Shown: in pieces, positions 37,991 to 50,132 of the stretch
Numbering within the stretch: the first letter of the stretch is position 1
Layout: the number at the start of each line of letters is the position of its first letter
Assembly (NCBI GenBank): GCA_036186865.1
Contig: AP025045.1
Coordinates: 18,527,250 to 18,591,249 of the forward strand
Length of the DNA: 64,000 nucleotides
Direction of reading: 5' to 3'
DNA from: Eustoma russellianum
Taxonomy: Eukaryota > Streptophyta > Magnoliopsida > Gentianales > Gentianaceae
Program-made: the position numbers and the translations under genes
Notes under the pieces: generated by a model
What the model saw: the letters and a program-made list of their open reading frames with translations, nothing else
What the model was told of the DNA's origin: nothing
Database searches by the model: none

Positions 37991-38552
37991 TGTCAAAATC
38001 TTTGATATGAGGAAACAAAGATGCAAACGAACAAATTGCAATGTTGCTGATGAGATCAGCGAGAGAAGAAAGCAATGCTCAGAGACTTGGATGAAAGAAT
38101 TGAAGAAATGAGCTTCTCACTTCAAACCTTAGTTTACAACGCTTAAGTACAGAAAACAAAAAGAAACTAACTTCTGAAATTACAAGAATGTCCTTTCTTT
38201 ACAAAGCTAAAACAAAATAACCGTAGGGTCATTCTCGTCTTTTTACTCCTTTTTAAACTACTTCCCGCCATCTTCTTGCTTCAGCATTAGTTGAAGCAGC
38301 ACTGCTGCATTTCATGTGGCTTCATCCAACTGATCACGTGGATCCAGACTTCCCATCTCAGTTGTTCCTCCTCAACTTCAATTCCCGATCACGCTAGGAT
38401 CCACTGCATCCACGTTCTTTCTCTTTAGCATTGATTTCGTAGGTGTTTGTTGCAATGCCTAAAGTGTTCGACGAATTTACACTTCTTCAGCTTTGTCCTT
38501 CAACTTTCCTTCATTCCTGCATCTTAGCACCTTCACCATATTACTTTCAACA
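37991..38552 (-). repeat. 5' LTR of copia C
   Basis: 562 bp; pairs with 33037-33596. It lies next to the primer site at 37979-37990. Confidence 0.92.
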
Positions 38553-39455
38553 GTCTTTAATTGCCTCATTCCATTTTCAGCCTTTCTACATCTTCTGCAA
38601 GTTCTATAGTCTTAACTACAAAAATTATTACATGTTCTTACGTTACCACAAACTGTTGTATCCTGGCGTGTAAATCCTAAAGGATTTGACCTTGAGGTTT
38701 GGCATGGCAGATAATACAATCTTTTGACTTTTGATTCTATCCCTTTTCATAGATAAATAAGCTTGTTAAATTCTAATTTGATCATCGGATATATTAATCA
38801 ATATTCTACTTGGTTCAATAAGTACACCTCTTCTTCACAGGATATGCTTACTGCTTCAATGGACACGTCGGCAAGCGTGATCTAATGGACACTGTCAGAA
38901 CTTTTGAAACATCCAAATGTAATGATGAAAGTGCAGAATGAGCTAGAAGAAAAAGTAGGCATGAATAGGATGGTTGAGGAGTCAGATTAAGACAATCTTA
39001 AGTACCTAGAAATGGTTGTGAAAGAAGTTTTTCGGCTCCATCCAATTGCACCTTTGCTACTTCCTCACGAGGTGTTGGAAGACTGCATGGTGGAAGGCTT
39101 CCACATACCCAAAAAATCGCGCATCCTTGTTAATGTTTGGGCAATAGGGCGAGATCCTAATGCATGGTCTGATGCTGAAAGTTTCATTCCTGAGAAGTTT
39201 CTAGGGAGAAACATTGATCTCAAGGGCCAAAATTTTGAGCTCATTCCCTTCGGTTCTGGCAGAAGAGGTTGCCCTGGAACGCAATTGGGCCTCACTGTTG
39301 TTAGGTTGGTGGTGGCACAATTGATGCATTGTTTTGACTGGGAACTTCCAGAAAACATGAAAGCTTCTGAGTTGGATATGATGGAGGAATTTGGCATCGT
39401 GGTCTCCAGAGCCATCCACTTAGAAGCTATTCCTGCATACCAGCTACAAATATGA

Positions 39456-40550
39456 TTAAAGAATCAAAGAAAATCATCACAAATAACTACTGGTTAAACT
39501 CGTCGTTTTTATTTCACTAAGTTACTCATGTTAACGTCTTGTAGCATGCATCCTTATAGTATTAATAACTGCACCTATTTCCTAGGGAGTACAAGGCCAA
39601 CTATAATTAGACATGTTTTTGTATGACGCTTCTTCTCCATTTAGCTTACTGCAACCCACCGTAGCCCAGCCCCATGGGGAAGTGAGACAAACTAAAAGAA
39701 AATAGCCAGCAACTCTACTTTGGCCGTCAGACTTGCAGCCGCCACTTTGAACATGCAATTGCACTCTCCTGCAATCACTCATCATGATAAAAGTTTAAGC
39801 CCTTGTTCTAGACTCATAGATACTCATTTTGAGCGGTTGAGATTGCTATCGGTTTTACAGATTTGATGCAGTAATTTGAAGATCAGTTGCTCTGTTTTGG
39901 TGATATTTTCAGCCTCTTATGTCCACTCTTACATTTTTCTTCTGGTGTTCTTTGACAATCTTAAGTTGTTTGAAGTATTTGAAACACTTGGATGCATCCG
40001 AGTATTTGGAACACTTGTGTATTGTCCTTGATATAATACTTGACATTTGTGATACCTCTGGTCTCCTAATGTCTTACTCTTAGTCTTTTCATGCGAAAAT
40101 TTTGTATCTGAGTACTTATTTTTATCTAAGAGATGTTACACTGCTCCTCCATGACAAATTTCACATGTGGTAGCCAGCTTTTCATTCGGCTAACTCAACA
40201 ATATCTCAACAAATGGCTGAAATTTTACTTCTCTTTTTTCTAATTTCCCTTTTGTTTCCTAAAGCCTCACTACCTTGTCTATCTAAATATTTGTTTTCGT
40301 ATACCTACTTCCTTCATCAATTTCTTCTCACCAACGTTTCTGCCAACCTATTGTTTGGCAAAATACACGCCCGAACCGAACCAAATTGCGGCATCTAGCA
40401 ACGCATATTTTGTCATATATAAGTCGTTGAGCTAGAAGGATTCCACATATTGGAGCTCGAATATTTTGTCGGGCCAAAAGAAATGCTAAGGGGTTGAGAT
40501 GGGAAAGAAGAGGTGTGGGGTGATAGAGGTTACATTTGTTTCAGTCCTAT
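39456..40550 (+). other. 3' flank of P450 copy 3
   Basis: Nearly the same as 14378-15470. No gene recognised. Confidence 0.75.
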
Positions 40551-41061
40551 TGGAGGCGTATTTTGACAGTCTTAAGTTGATTGAAGTATTTAAAAGTTTT
40601 ATCTTACTTTAGAAGTAACTAGTGACACATTGAGATGATACACATAATATCTAACTACATGCAAAGCAAGGAATGATTCGCCAAGACAGGAGCTCTATAT
40701 ATATCTTATACGTTTTATTGATCAAAGAATAACTTGCCATACTTACTCCAAGCCACTACAAAATTTGTCAAATTCATAAGTTTCATGCTGCTACAAGAGC
40801 AATTTGTGACACAATAAGATGATACCACATAAATTTACCTACATGCAAAGCAAGGAGTGATTGGCCAAATCAGAGGGCCAACATATATCATGTACATTGA
40901 TCGGTCAATGAGCAACTTTGTATATTTACTCTTACACTGTTATAAAATTTTCCAAAATCAGAAGTACAAAAAGATAACATCACACAAAATTTGCCTTGAT
41001 GCAAACCAAAAGGTGATTGATGAGAACAAATGGCCATATATATCCTATATATTTGATGGCT
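40551..41061 (+). repeat. ~185-bp tandem repeat, spacer after copy 3
   Basis: Same array as at 15471. The start of its first unit is replaced by 'ggaggcgtattttgacagtcttaagttgattgaag', split over 40553-40587, a phrase otherwise found upstream in the flank (near 39957). Confidence 0.75.
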
Positions 41062-42545
41062 GAAGGGAGGAGTCCAGAGGAATTTTCTCATCCTTCCCAT
41101 CACCGATTACCCCCTCTCCTCCCTCTCTAATTCGACCTTTTTGGAACATGATGGACTCTCTCTTTCTCTCACTTTCCTCCCAATAAACAACCCCGTTTCA
41201 CCAACATCTCTGCCATTTCACGGTAATATATAAGATTCAAAGGGAGTATTCAAACATAAAAAAGATAGACTACTTTCAGCCCAAGCTACAGACCGCACCA
41301 TCGGGAGCTGTGGCGATTATGGGCTCTGTTTTACTTTCTCGATTATGAGGGCAAAACCATTACTTACAATAACAACACGCGTGTCCACCGTAGCCCGTCA
41401 CAATCACCGTGACTTGATTCTATGAAGGCATAGGTCATGACGAGCACATCTTCGTTACTCAGTACCGAATACATCTTCCGTCCATCTTAGCTTGGTGGGT
41501 GCGGAGACATCTTTTGACGTCGGCCCTGACATTAGGTTACTAACTGCGACCCATTTGACAAAGCTAGCGGGTAAGCCATCCATCTAGTGCCATTGCAGCC
41601 ACATTTTTCGGCCACTCATTGCGGGTCGGTTTATAATCCACCATCTTAACTTTGATGCTCAGACACAGCCCGAGGCTAACGAGCGTCTCTATCCAGCTCA
41701 GCCAAATCTAACACCTGTAAGGAAGCAACTTAGTCATGGCAACTATACAAATCTCACACATAGCGGCACATGGCAACTATACAAACCAACCAGCCAGTAG
41801 GGCGAGGCACATGGGGCGCCCCTCGTTCCCTAGACATCCATGGTTTACCTTAGACATATAAAAGTCGAAGAAACATCCAACAAGGACGACCATGACAAGG
41901 AGAAAAAGTGACAGACACACCGAGAAAATTGAGACAAGTTTATCTAAAATTCCATCATGCAAATATGAATACACCCATAACTGGCTTGATCGTCGGAGGG
42001 TTCTCCCTTGAGCAATAGCTCTGGGACCTCAAATGACGTTTGACTTGCTCAGGTTTCTAGAAACGTTTGTTCTACCATGAAATTGCATATGCATAAGACG
42101 TTGATGGTGTTTCCCTTTTTGGATCACCTCTAATCTGGGTGAAGACCCGACCTCGTATTTGGTGCTAAAAGGAGGGCCTCATAGGGCCTTAATTCACCTT
42201 CTTTCCTTGCAAAAATCACATACCCTCCTCAAAACATGGGTAAAAACAATTAATATAAAGGTGAGGAATCTTCACTGTTGAAGACAGAGAGGCGGTCCCT
42301 AGCATCCACCGGAGTAGGTCTTTGAGGGACAGGCAAGTCACGTGGCTAGTTTTCATAGAGTCACCCAAGAAGAGCACGAACAAGCCGTGCGATATGATGC
42401 TGAACATTTGAGTGTATTTAAAGCTATGATTCAAAGGCTAAAGGATAAAGGCTCAAAGACCGTGCATATGGATTAAGACCTTCCCCATGATTATCAAGGG
42501 AGGGAAAGGTCCAAAGAGGAGTCATCCAAGCCATGAGATGAGTTC
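41062..42545 (+). mobile_element. Ty3/gypsy element, 5' remnant (spacer after copy 3)
   Basis: Counterpart of 15963-17440. The gag start (about 42344-42535) has one stop (CAG-to-TAA-type change near 42473). It is joined to the inside of the Sirevirus LTR at the same place as in the spacer after copy 2. Confidence 0.6.
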
Positions 42546-45147
42546 ATGGTGGATGCCAGGGGTAAGGGCAACTCCATCCTTTTACAAAAGACAAACAAAA
42601 ACAACAACACGAACACCACCACCGATCAAGTGAAGGTTTGATCACACTTTGATCATACTTGTACAAGCGATGAACGTATGTGGGTGGTATAAACAAAGCC
42701 TATACAGTATATGGAAGATACGAATGATAGGCTTGAGGCTAAGAGCAACAGAAAATAATAAGAGAAGAAGAGAATAGTCTTGCTTGATCTTGATAGAATA
42801 TGAACTTTGGCTTAGTCTTGTCTTGAATCATCTTGCCTCTATTTATAGGTGTGTTGCCGCCCCCATGCTGAGTTCTCCCCATGAAAATTTGTCTTGAATG
42901 CTTTGGAAGATTTCTTTGTACGATATGGTGACACACCCTTGCTTACTCGGTGAACTATGATTGGACGAACGACTTGTCTTCGCCTAGTTGTTACTTCATG
43001 ATTGGCCATCGTTTATCCACCTTGACACTCCATAAAATGAGCTGGAAATTTAACCAAAAAAATGCTCAAATATACACAAGTTAAGTTTCAATCAATCAAG
43101 ATGTGATTGTCCAACAATTTTGGAAGAAAATCATTGTAAAAATCGTCCATCAATAAAACATGTGCTGAAGCTTCAGCACTTGTTTGATTTTGAAATATTT
43201 CCATGTGTGTCTTGCCTTATTTAATGTCACCAATCACATGTGGCTTATCTTCCACCAATTAAAGTGCCAAACAGCTCTACCTAGGCTCCAAATGAGGTGA
43301 AATGGCGTGGCAGTACACCTACACCATGTGCTGAATTCTATTTTGGTAAGCTTTGTCAAATAATGATGCATAATCTTCACGCACATGGTAAATTACAATC
43401 AACCCTTAATTGATTTTTTTAGAATATTCTAATATGTCTTGGGTGCATAAAAAGTGTCTAAATACATGTTAAATCAAGAAAAAAAACCTTGTATGCATAA
43501 TTGTGTAAAACAAAAATTTTCGATTTTCGTCGATTACGCAATTTTTCTCCAATTAATCTCAAACTTCTTAGATATGTAATATATGTTATGTCACACATAA
43601 TATGCATAAAATAAATTGTATTTTCATCTTCAATGGCTGAGGTGAAAAGCGCCCATGTGCCTGAAAAAGTTTGAGTTTGAATTTTCCACAATTCAAGCCA
43701 AATTGTGGGTGGTTGATGCGTGTAAACATGGTATGACTTTGGGGCTGATTTTGACATGTGATGGACAAACTTTCTGAGTGTTTTGAGTGTATATAGGATG
43801 ACCATTTTTATATGGTAAGTACATGACATGTTGGTGATGGTTCGGTAGTCAGCCGATGCGATAATTTTCGGTTTATGGCCTCATGACATGTCATTATAAT
43901 TTCGGTAGCAATATGAATTGTAATGTATGATATAAGACCTGTATACACTCTAAAATACGATGTGTATATATTGGTGTGATGTCCACATACATTTGTGATA
44001 TGTATGATGTGTCGGTGGAACGTCCTGATAGAAACATATAATTTTTGTTATAAAAAAATATGTATATATGAAATATATATATGTGGCATGTGTTTATATG
44101 AGCAAAGGAGACTTTCCATTTCAAGTTTGTTTCCAAGTAGTTGTCTTCAAATATGTATCCTTAAGCTCTTCATTTAATGAACTAGTTAGTTCATCTCCTT
44201 CAGCCATTCACTTAATGAACTAGTTTAGTTCATTAAGCATGGCACCTGAAAATAGTATAAAGACAACAAATGTTTGCCATATGATGTAAGCTTTAATGCT
44301 TTATGGCACGTTAGTACGACAACGATATATATAAACATTTAAAGCATATTTATCTCATAAGCATGTCAAGTAACACTTAAATCGTGCATTTTCTAAACAC
44401 GTAACATTTAAATCATGCATTTTCAAATCACGGAAACCCCAATTTCTCAACAGAAGACTTGAGAGAGGACGCAAAAACTTGGCTCACATCCTGCATATAT
44501 TGAAGAAGCTTAGGTGAGGCCTTCACACACTTTCATCCTCCTCAACCTTCATTTTTCATTGTTCGGAAAAGCTCTTATTTGTGCAGAAGTGCTTAAGGCT
44601 TGCTAAGCTCTTATTACTTGTTCTTCGTTATTGTAAACTGTGAGAGTACAAGTCTAACACAAGAGAAACTAGACATATTTGATCTCTTGCTTGTGCTTAG
44701 ACTAGCTAGAAAATGTAATCCTCACTACCTCCCAAAAACCCACAGTGTGAAAGTTCTTTGATAGGACTTTGTTGATGTTGTGAGGAAGCAATGACTTTTT
44801 CATGCTTATAGCTGGTGTTGTTATTGCACAAAATTGTTTTGTCACATGAAGATGATGTTGTTTTTACTTACACTAAGTTGTTAATGAAAGTATTGTTGTT
44901 TTTTTCTTATTGAAAGTAATAAGAAGAGTTGATGTTGAAAATCCACTTTAGAAACAAAGTGATAGTGGAGTAGAATCATTTAAGATTCAAACCACTCAAT
45001 ATCGTGTGTAGTCATTCATTATATCTCATCTCTTTCTTTATTGGTTTGATGAGCATTTGAGTTAGAGTGAGCCAAAACGAGAAAATTCAGTAAAATCGCC
45101 CAACAATCTATTCACCCCTCTCTAGAGTGATTGTCACGGATCTTACA
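42546..45147 (+). repeat. Sirevirus-type LTR, 5'-truncated (spacer after copy 3)
   Basis: Counterpart of 17441-20035. It has a perfect 18-bp palindrome GTGCTGAAGCTTCAGCAC at 43162-43179 and an 11-base-arm palindrome near 44211. It ends 'ggatcttaca' before 'tggtatcatagc' (45150). Confidence 0.8.
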
Positions 45148-45538
45148 ATTGGTATCATAGCCTAACTTTGATTGTTTGGCCAATTTTTGCTAGTAGCAAT
45201 TTTAAATATCATGAAAATGACAACATCTTCATCTGACAGCTCAACTTCCAAAAACCACATTATTCTCAGCCTCAAACACCAATACTTCTATGTTTGATGT
45301 TCAAAAATATTCTCTTTGGAAATTTCAAATGATAAATCATGTGGAAGGTTGCGGATTTGAGATATGGAGAGCTGTTGTCAAAGAAATTAAAGTTCCTATG
45401 ATTGCCAACTCAAAAGGAGAATCCATGTTCAAAGATGAGGATGATTACACCAATGAAGAAAAGATAAATTTTTCTATAAATGGAAAGGCAATTGATTTTC
45501 TCTCAAGTGCCCTAACCACTACCAAGATTATAAGACTT
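45148..45538 (+). pseudogene. Sirevirus gag 5' fragment (spacer after copy 3)
   Basis: Counterpart of 20036-20426. The frame 45290-45541 is open (MFDVQKYSLWKFQMINH, DDYTNEEKINF) and is cut by the TGATACG repeat at 45539. Confidence 0.85.
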
Positions 45539-46987
45539 TGATACGTAAATTCTAACCAATGAATAGCAAATGCACTAGGTACAATTGTAGAGTATTATGC
45601 AAGAGAGTTATCTATCCCATGAGGACTAATTTTAAGTACCAAAATTATTTTTTCCTTAATTTAAACCTAATAAATAAAATTTAAAGAAATAAAAAACTAA
45701 CTACAAATTAAATAGTAAACCTTAACTTTTTCATTTAAAGTTTCTTGACTAATTTATGTGACAGTTGAATTTTTCTCCAAGGGTAATTCAATCTTTAACC
45801 CAAAATAATTAACTAATTTCTCTTTCAAACCGCTAAGGATGAAATTCTCTATTTTATCTTTTATCCAATCCCTTAGCGTGAAAAGCTAACTTAATTTTGA
45901 TAAACTCTAATCCCTATGTGAATTTTAATCAAATAAACCGCATTAAATATTTACGGAATTTCCTAGTTTCAATAACCTTTGATTATTTAATCCTAGAAAT
46001 CCCCTATAGAAATCGCATCTATCCCTAGTCAATGTTATTATAAAGTTGTTGTTGACATGATATTAATTAAAATCATCACCTCCCGGTTCATCAAATTTAG
46101 TTACATGTTCTATCAATAGATAGCTAATCTATTGACGCAATAAAAACGCCAACAATAATCAACGATTGGAATTCAACTAGTAAAGTAAATAAATTAAAGC
46201 AAAAAATTAATACATTTAGAATATCAAAAGAATTCAACTTTCACAAAAATTAGTCAACAAAATAAAATTTTAGCTACAAATTAAATCCATATTATCCATC
46301 ATATCCATGTATAATTGCATAAAGGAATAGTAGAAAAAGAAACCGTACATAAAATTACACCTGGACATCCTCGGAATCCGCGCCTGAGGGCTAACGGCTG
46401 CCTACGATGGCAAAGGGAGTGACTGACTTGCTGCTTGGGCCACCGGACATTGCCTGATGGAATGCTGGCTGATGTGGCGCCTAGTGACTGACTGGACCTG
46501 GTGGACATGCTGCCTAACGGGACAGGTTTCAGTCTTTTTCTCTTTTCTGGCTGTGGCCGGCCGAATTGCTGGCCTCCCTTATTTTCATTTTATTCTTTTT
46601 TTGATTGATAGTGATGGATGGCAGGGCTGCCTTAGGAAAAGTGTCCGGTGTTGTGTGAAAATAATGTTCGCCTATCCTTTTGTGCTAGAGCAGTGCTTAT
46701 ATGGAGATTTTATCCTAGTTTCCTATTTCACTTTAGATTCTTTTCCTATTTGATTTAAATATCTCCATAAAGTCTGATCTTCCTTTCTTGATTCAATCAT
46801 ATCTTCTTGAAAGTAGTCTACATCTTTATCTTGATATTTATCGGGTATATTTTCTGTATTTAAAATAAAAAGTACCTGTAGATCCAATGCAATAAAATAA
46901 ACTGAAAATTTATTTATTTAGCTAACTAACACAGAAAATAGTCTCATTTAATTAATAATTTAATTGGAATAAAAGGTAAATGCATCG
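45539..46987. repeat. 1.45-kb LTR-like repeat, second copy
   Basis: Counterpart of 20427-21878, starting TGATACG and ending near ATGCATCG. No coding content. Confidence 0.5.
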
Positions 46988-48849
46988 AATACATCTCAAA
47001 ATCATAATGTAGAAACTATCCAAGCCAGAAAGTCTTTGAGGCATTTTATCGAACAGTTTGCTGATTGCGTCGAACAACTTCTTGGAGCTCAATTTATCCC
47101 TACTCTTTGTATCAATTTAAGTTGTAATCATGTAGTTGTATAGCTTAATCATTGTTCTAGAGGATGATCATCAGTTTGGTGGTTAATTGGCAGCTTAGCA
47201 TGCTTATTTTGCCTAACCAACTAGCTATTAGAAATTGTCACTGTCAAGTAACAATCTAGCAGTGTCGTCTTTTGTCTCCACTGAAATTCTGAAACTGTGA
47301 TGTGTTATCTGCATTCGTCTCTTGTTATTTGATTATATATCCTTATTATTAAGCAATGGAATCCGTTTGAAGTGAAGCACCATCAATTGCTAGACCTGTA
47401 GCTGGTCCTAATGGCTCATCTAGAGTAAACTCCAATCCAAGCACCATTGATGCAACTCCTGTCACTATAACTAATCATAAGCTTATTGGTAGCAATTATT
47501 TGTCTTGGTCTAGAGCTGTAAAAATGTTCATTACTGGCAAGGGGAAGGAAGAGTACCTCAAGCCTAATGCTGAGATTCCAGCTGAGATGAATCCTCAATT
47601 CAAAGTTTGGAATGCTGAAAATGACATGATTATGTCATGATTGATTGGGTCTATGACCACTGAATAAACAACAACTATACTCTTCATGATTCTGCCTCTG
47701 AAATATGGGTGGCAGAATAGGAAATGTATTTCAAAGTGGACAATATCTCTGAATTCTATGAACTTGATGTCATGCTGCATGACATCAAGCAAGGGGATTC
47801 CCCTGTAATATATACTTTGGCAAGCTAAAGCAAGTCGGGCAAACAAATGGTGTTCATGATACCCACAAATAGCCTAATCAAGAGGCTGACAAGATGTACA
47901 ATGGCATCACTGAGATAAGGAGAATATTCAAATTCATCGCAGGCTTGAACAAGGAATTTGATGCCGTAAGAAGAAGGATTCTTGGCACTAAGCCTCTTCC
48001 TTCTATTAATGTTGTGCTCTCTGAAATCATTCAGGAGGAGGGCAGAATAAAACTTATGGTGAGCTCCACGTCCACTGAAGGGGCTGCAATGGTAATCCCA
48101 AACCCCAAGCCTGCACAGTTAGACAATGTTGCTGTCAATGCTGTCACCAGGAGGTATACGCCTCTAAGCCAGTTTGATAGCCGAAGAAATTATGAGTCCA
48201 AGCCAACTTGCAAGTTCTGTAAGAAAGTTGGGTACAATGAGAATAGGTACTATGCCAAGCATGAGAGGCCTCCTCCTCCATTCAATGAGCAATGGAGGAA
48301 TCCTGAACCTTGGAGGTCTCAGGCTTCAAACTTGGGAAACTGGAGAGGTCCTCCCTCTGCCGCTTCTAGCAATGCTTTGACTGGACCTTCTGAGGTACCA
48401 ATTCAGTCACAGCTTCATGTCATCTATTAGTTCATGAGGCAATTGCAATCAAAGCAACAGCCTCTTGCAATCAATCAAGAGGCCATACTGGCAACTATGA
48501 CAAGTTATGGTAAAGCTTTTAAATTACTCTCTACATGGATTGTTGATTCTGATGCTACTCACTACATGACTTGGAATAAAGATAAGCTAACCAACTATGC
48601 TTCATTCACCAATCCTGCTAAAGTTATGGTTGCTAATGAGGCTGAAATTAGCATCATTGGGAGTGGAAATATTCAATTAACCACAACTTTAAAAGTGAAG
48701 AAAGTATTGTTTATTCCTGAACTAAGTTTTAACTTAATTTCTATGCGACAAATTGCTGAAGGTAACACTTATGAAGTAAGGTTCTCACCTTCTATAAGTT
48801 TTTTCATTCACGGTATTTCTATGCCTTTTTGCATGCAATATTTTTAATT
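46988..48849 (+). pseudogene. Copia D relic (spacer after copy 3)
   Basis: Counterpart of 21879-23934, but the LTR end and primer site are deleted ('ctagcagtgtcgtcttttgtc' near 47258). The gag ATG at 47356 is followed by a TGA within five codons. Gag C-terminus 47894-48430 has the same altered zinc knuckle CKFCKKVGYNENRYY. The protease site near 48545 reads DSDA. 48434-48847 covers the region after the protease. Nothing downstream of it remains. Confidence 0.85.
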
Positions 48850-49290
48850 TTATTCTTTTTTATATGTCGCTTATGTTGTTGGCCTAATCGTAATTTGTGT
48901 ATGTTTTATTTTTACACAAAATTCATAAAACCTTGAATACAAGCATAAAAAAGAAATTAAATATTATTGCAACATAAAGAAAGAAAAGATGCAAAGAAAA
49001 ATAAATAAGCATACAAAAGTAAGAACAACCGATACAGATACTTTTGTCCAGTATCTTTGGACAGCTATAACTTATCAAAGGATTTCTCTTCTTATCTCAG
49101 ATTCTTATTAATCAGGCAAATACAAACGTTTTGTCTAGGATTAGTCGATTTTAAACAATCTTTAGTTATTTTCTATGGTGCCTGCTACTTTTCTCCGGCC
49201 TGCATAAATATTGAGTTTATGAATTTGAAAATGACAGAAAAGAAACCAAGAAGTGATACCATAAGTGAAACAATACTATGATTTCTGCAC
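48850..49290 (+). repeat. Relic of a P450 promoter, second copy
   Basis: Counterpart of 23935-24372: a decayed duplicate of the promoter stretch, truncated near its ATG (about 49278) and followed by the promoter of copy 4. Confidence 0.7.
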
Positions 49291-50132
49291 CGGGTTACAG
49301 ATACCCTGCTAAATACGGGCATAGTCAAGTGATTTCTACATGGTTTCTTAATATCTTTTATGGGGTGTGAAGAGATGATTAAAAAAAATATATAAAAAAG
49401 GAAAAAATAAAGTAACAAAAGATACTGTATTGCATTTACAACTTATAAGCTGAGTTTAAATATGTTTTTTCGTACTTGTTTCACTTTGTGATTTTTATGG
49501 ATGAGTTAGTTTTTTAAGACGTATGATTTAAGATTAGATTTATTGTATTTCCATCCCAACTCGTTGTAATAAAGCACACAGTAAGATGAACGCGATGACA
49601 TTTCTTGTGCATAGGGGAGCTAGGAAGTAGCTTTTTCTTCTGAGGATACATATTCATTTCATACGTTCGTAGAATTGGAAGAAATTCTGGTGTAGAATAT
49701 GTATCGGCCGGGTTGAGCTCTTTTCACGTCCCTATTTTTTGTGCTAGTAATTGTTTATGTATTTTTTATTTACAAAACATTCATAAAACCTCGAATAAAA
49801 AAAAAGAAAATTAAAAAGTTCTGGAAAATTTAAGAAAAAGGTAGAAAACAAAATAAATAAGTATAATGAAGAAAGAATGACCAATACATATTATCCATTA
49901 TCTTTGCACAAGTGTAATTCATCCAAGATCTCTTGTAGTCCCAGATTTTCATTAATCAGCCAAAAGCAAAAGAATTTTTCCTCGAATTAATCGATGCTAA
50001 AGAATCTTTAGTGAGTTCCTATGCCGCCTGCTTGTTTCTCTCTGGTTGCATAATTATTGAGTCAAGAAACTTGAAAATCACAGAAAGGAAAAAAACACCA
50101 AGAAGTGATACCACAACGGAAACAGTAGTATA
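49291..50132 (+). promoter_or_regulatory. 5' flank and promoter of P450 copy 4
   Basis: Homologous to 3363-4204 and 24373-25214. The TATA position reads 'gaccaatacatattatcc' (49879-49896) instead of copy 1's TATAAATA. Expression may use another start element or be weak. This is inference from sequence only. Confidence 0.5.

Larger units (their letters stand above)
33037..38552 (-). mobile_element. Ty1/copia retrotransposon C, in the intron of copy 3
   Basis: Complete element of 5516 bp on the minus strand. LTRs are 33037-33596 and 37991-38552. The primer site (complement of TGGTATCAGAGC) is at 37979-37990 and a polypurine tract at 33597-33610. The 5-bp duplication GTCTT is at 33032-33036 and 38553-38557. 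By eye the LTRs differ at about seventeen or more bases plus small indels, so this is the oldest of the three complete copia elements. The matching intron of copy 4 has the undisturbed site near 51433. Confidence 0.95.
25215..39455 (+). pseudogene. CYP736A-like cytochrome P450, copy 3 (stops, two insertions)
   Basis: Exon 1 starts at 25215 with the same anchor and proline hinge as copy 4. It has a CAG-to-TAG stop at 25569-25571. A copia element interrupts it at 26049 and the rest of exon 1 is 32564-32605. The donor there is GC (32606-32607) instead of GT. The intron carries a second copia element on the opposite strand (33037-38552). Exon 2 is 38841-39455, full length at 615 bases, with TAA stops at 38883-38885 and 38988-38990. 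The I-helix reads TASMDTS, and the haem loop FGSGRRGCPG is unchanged. Three stops and two insertions make it a clear pseudogene, although the rest is still very close to copy 4. Confidence 0.92.
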
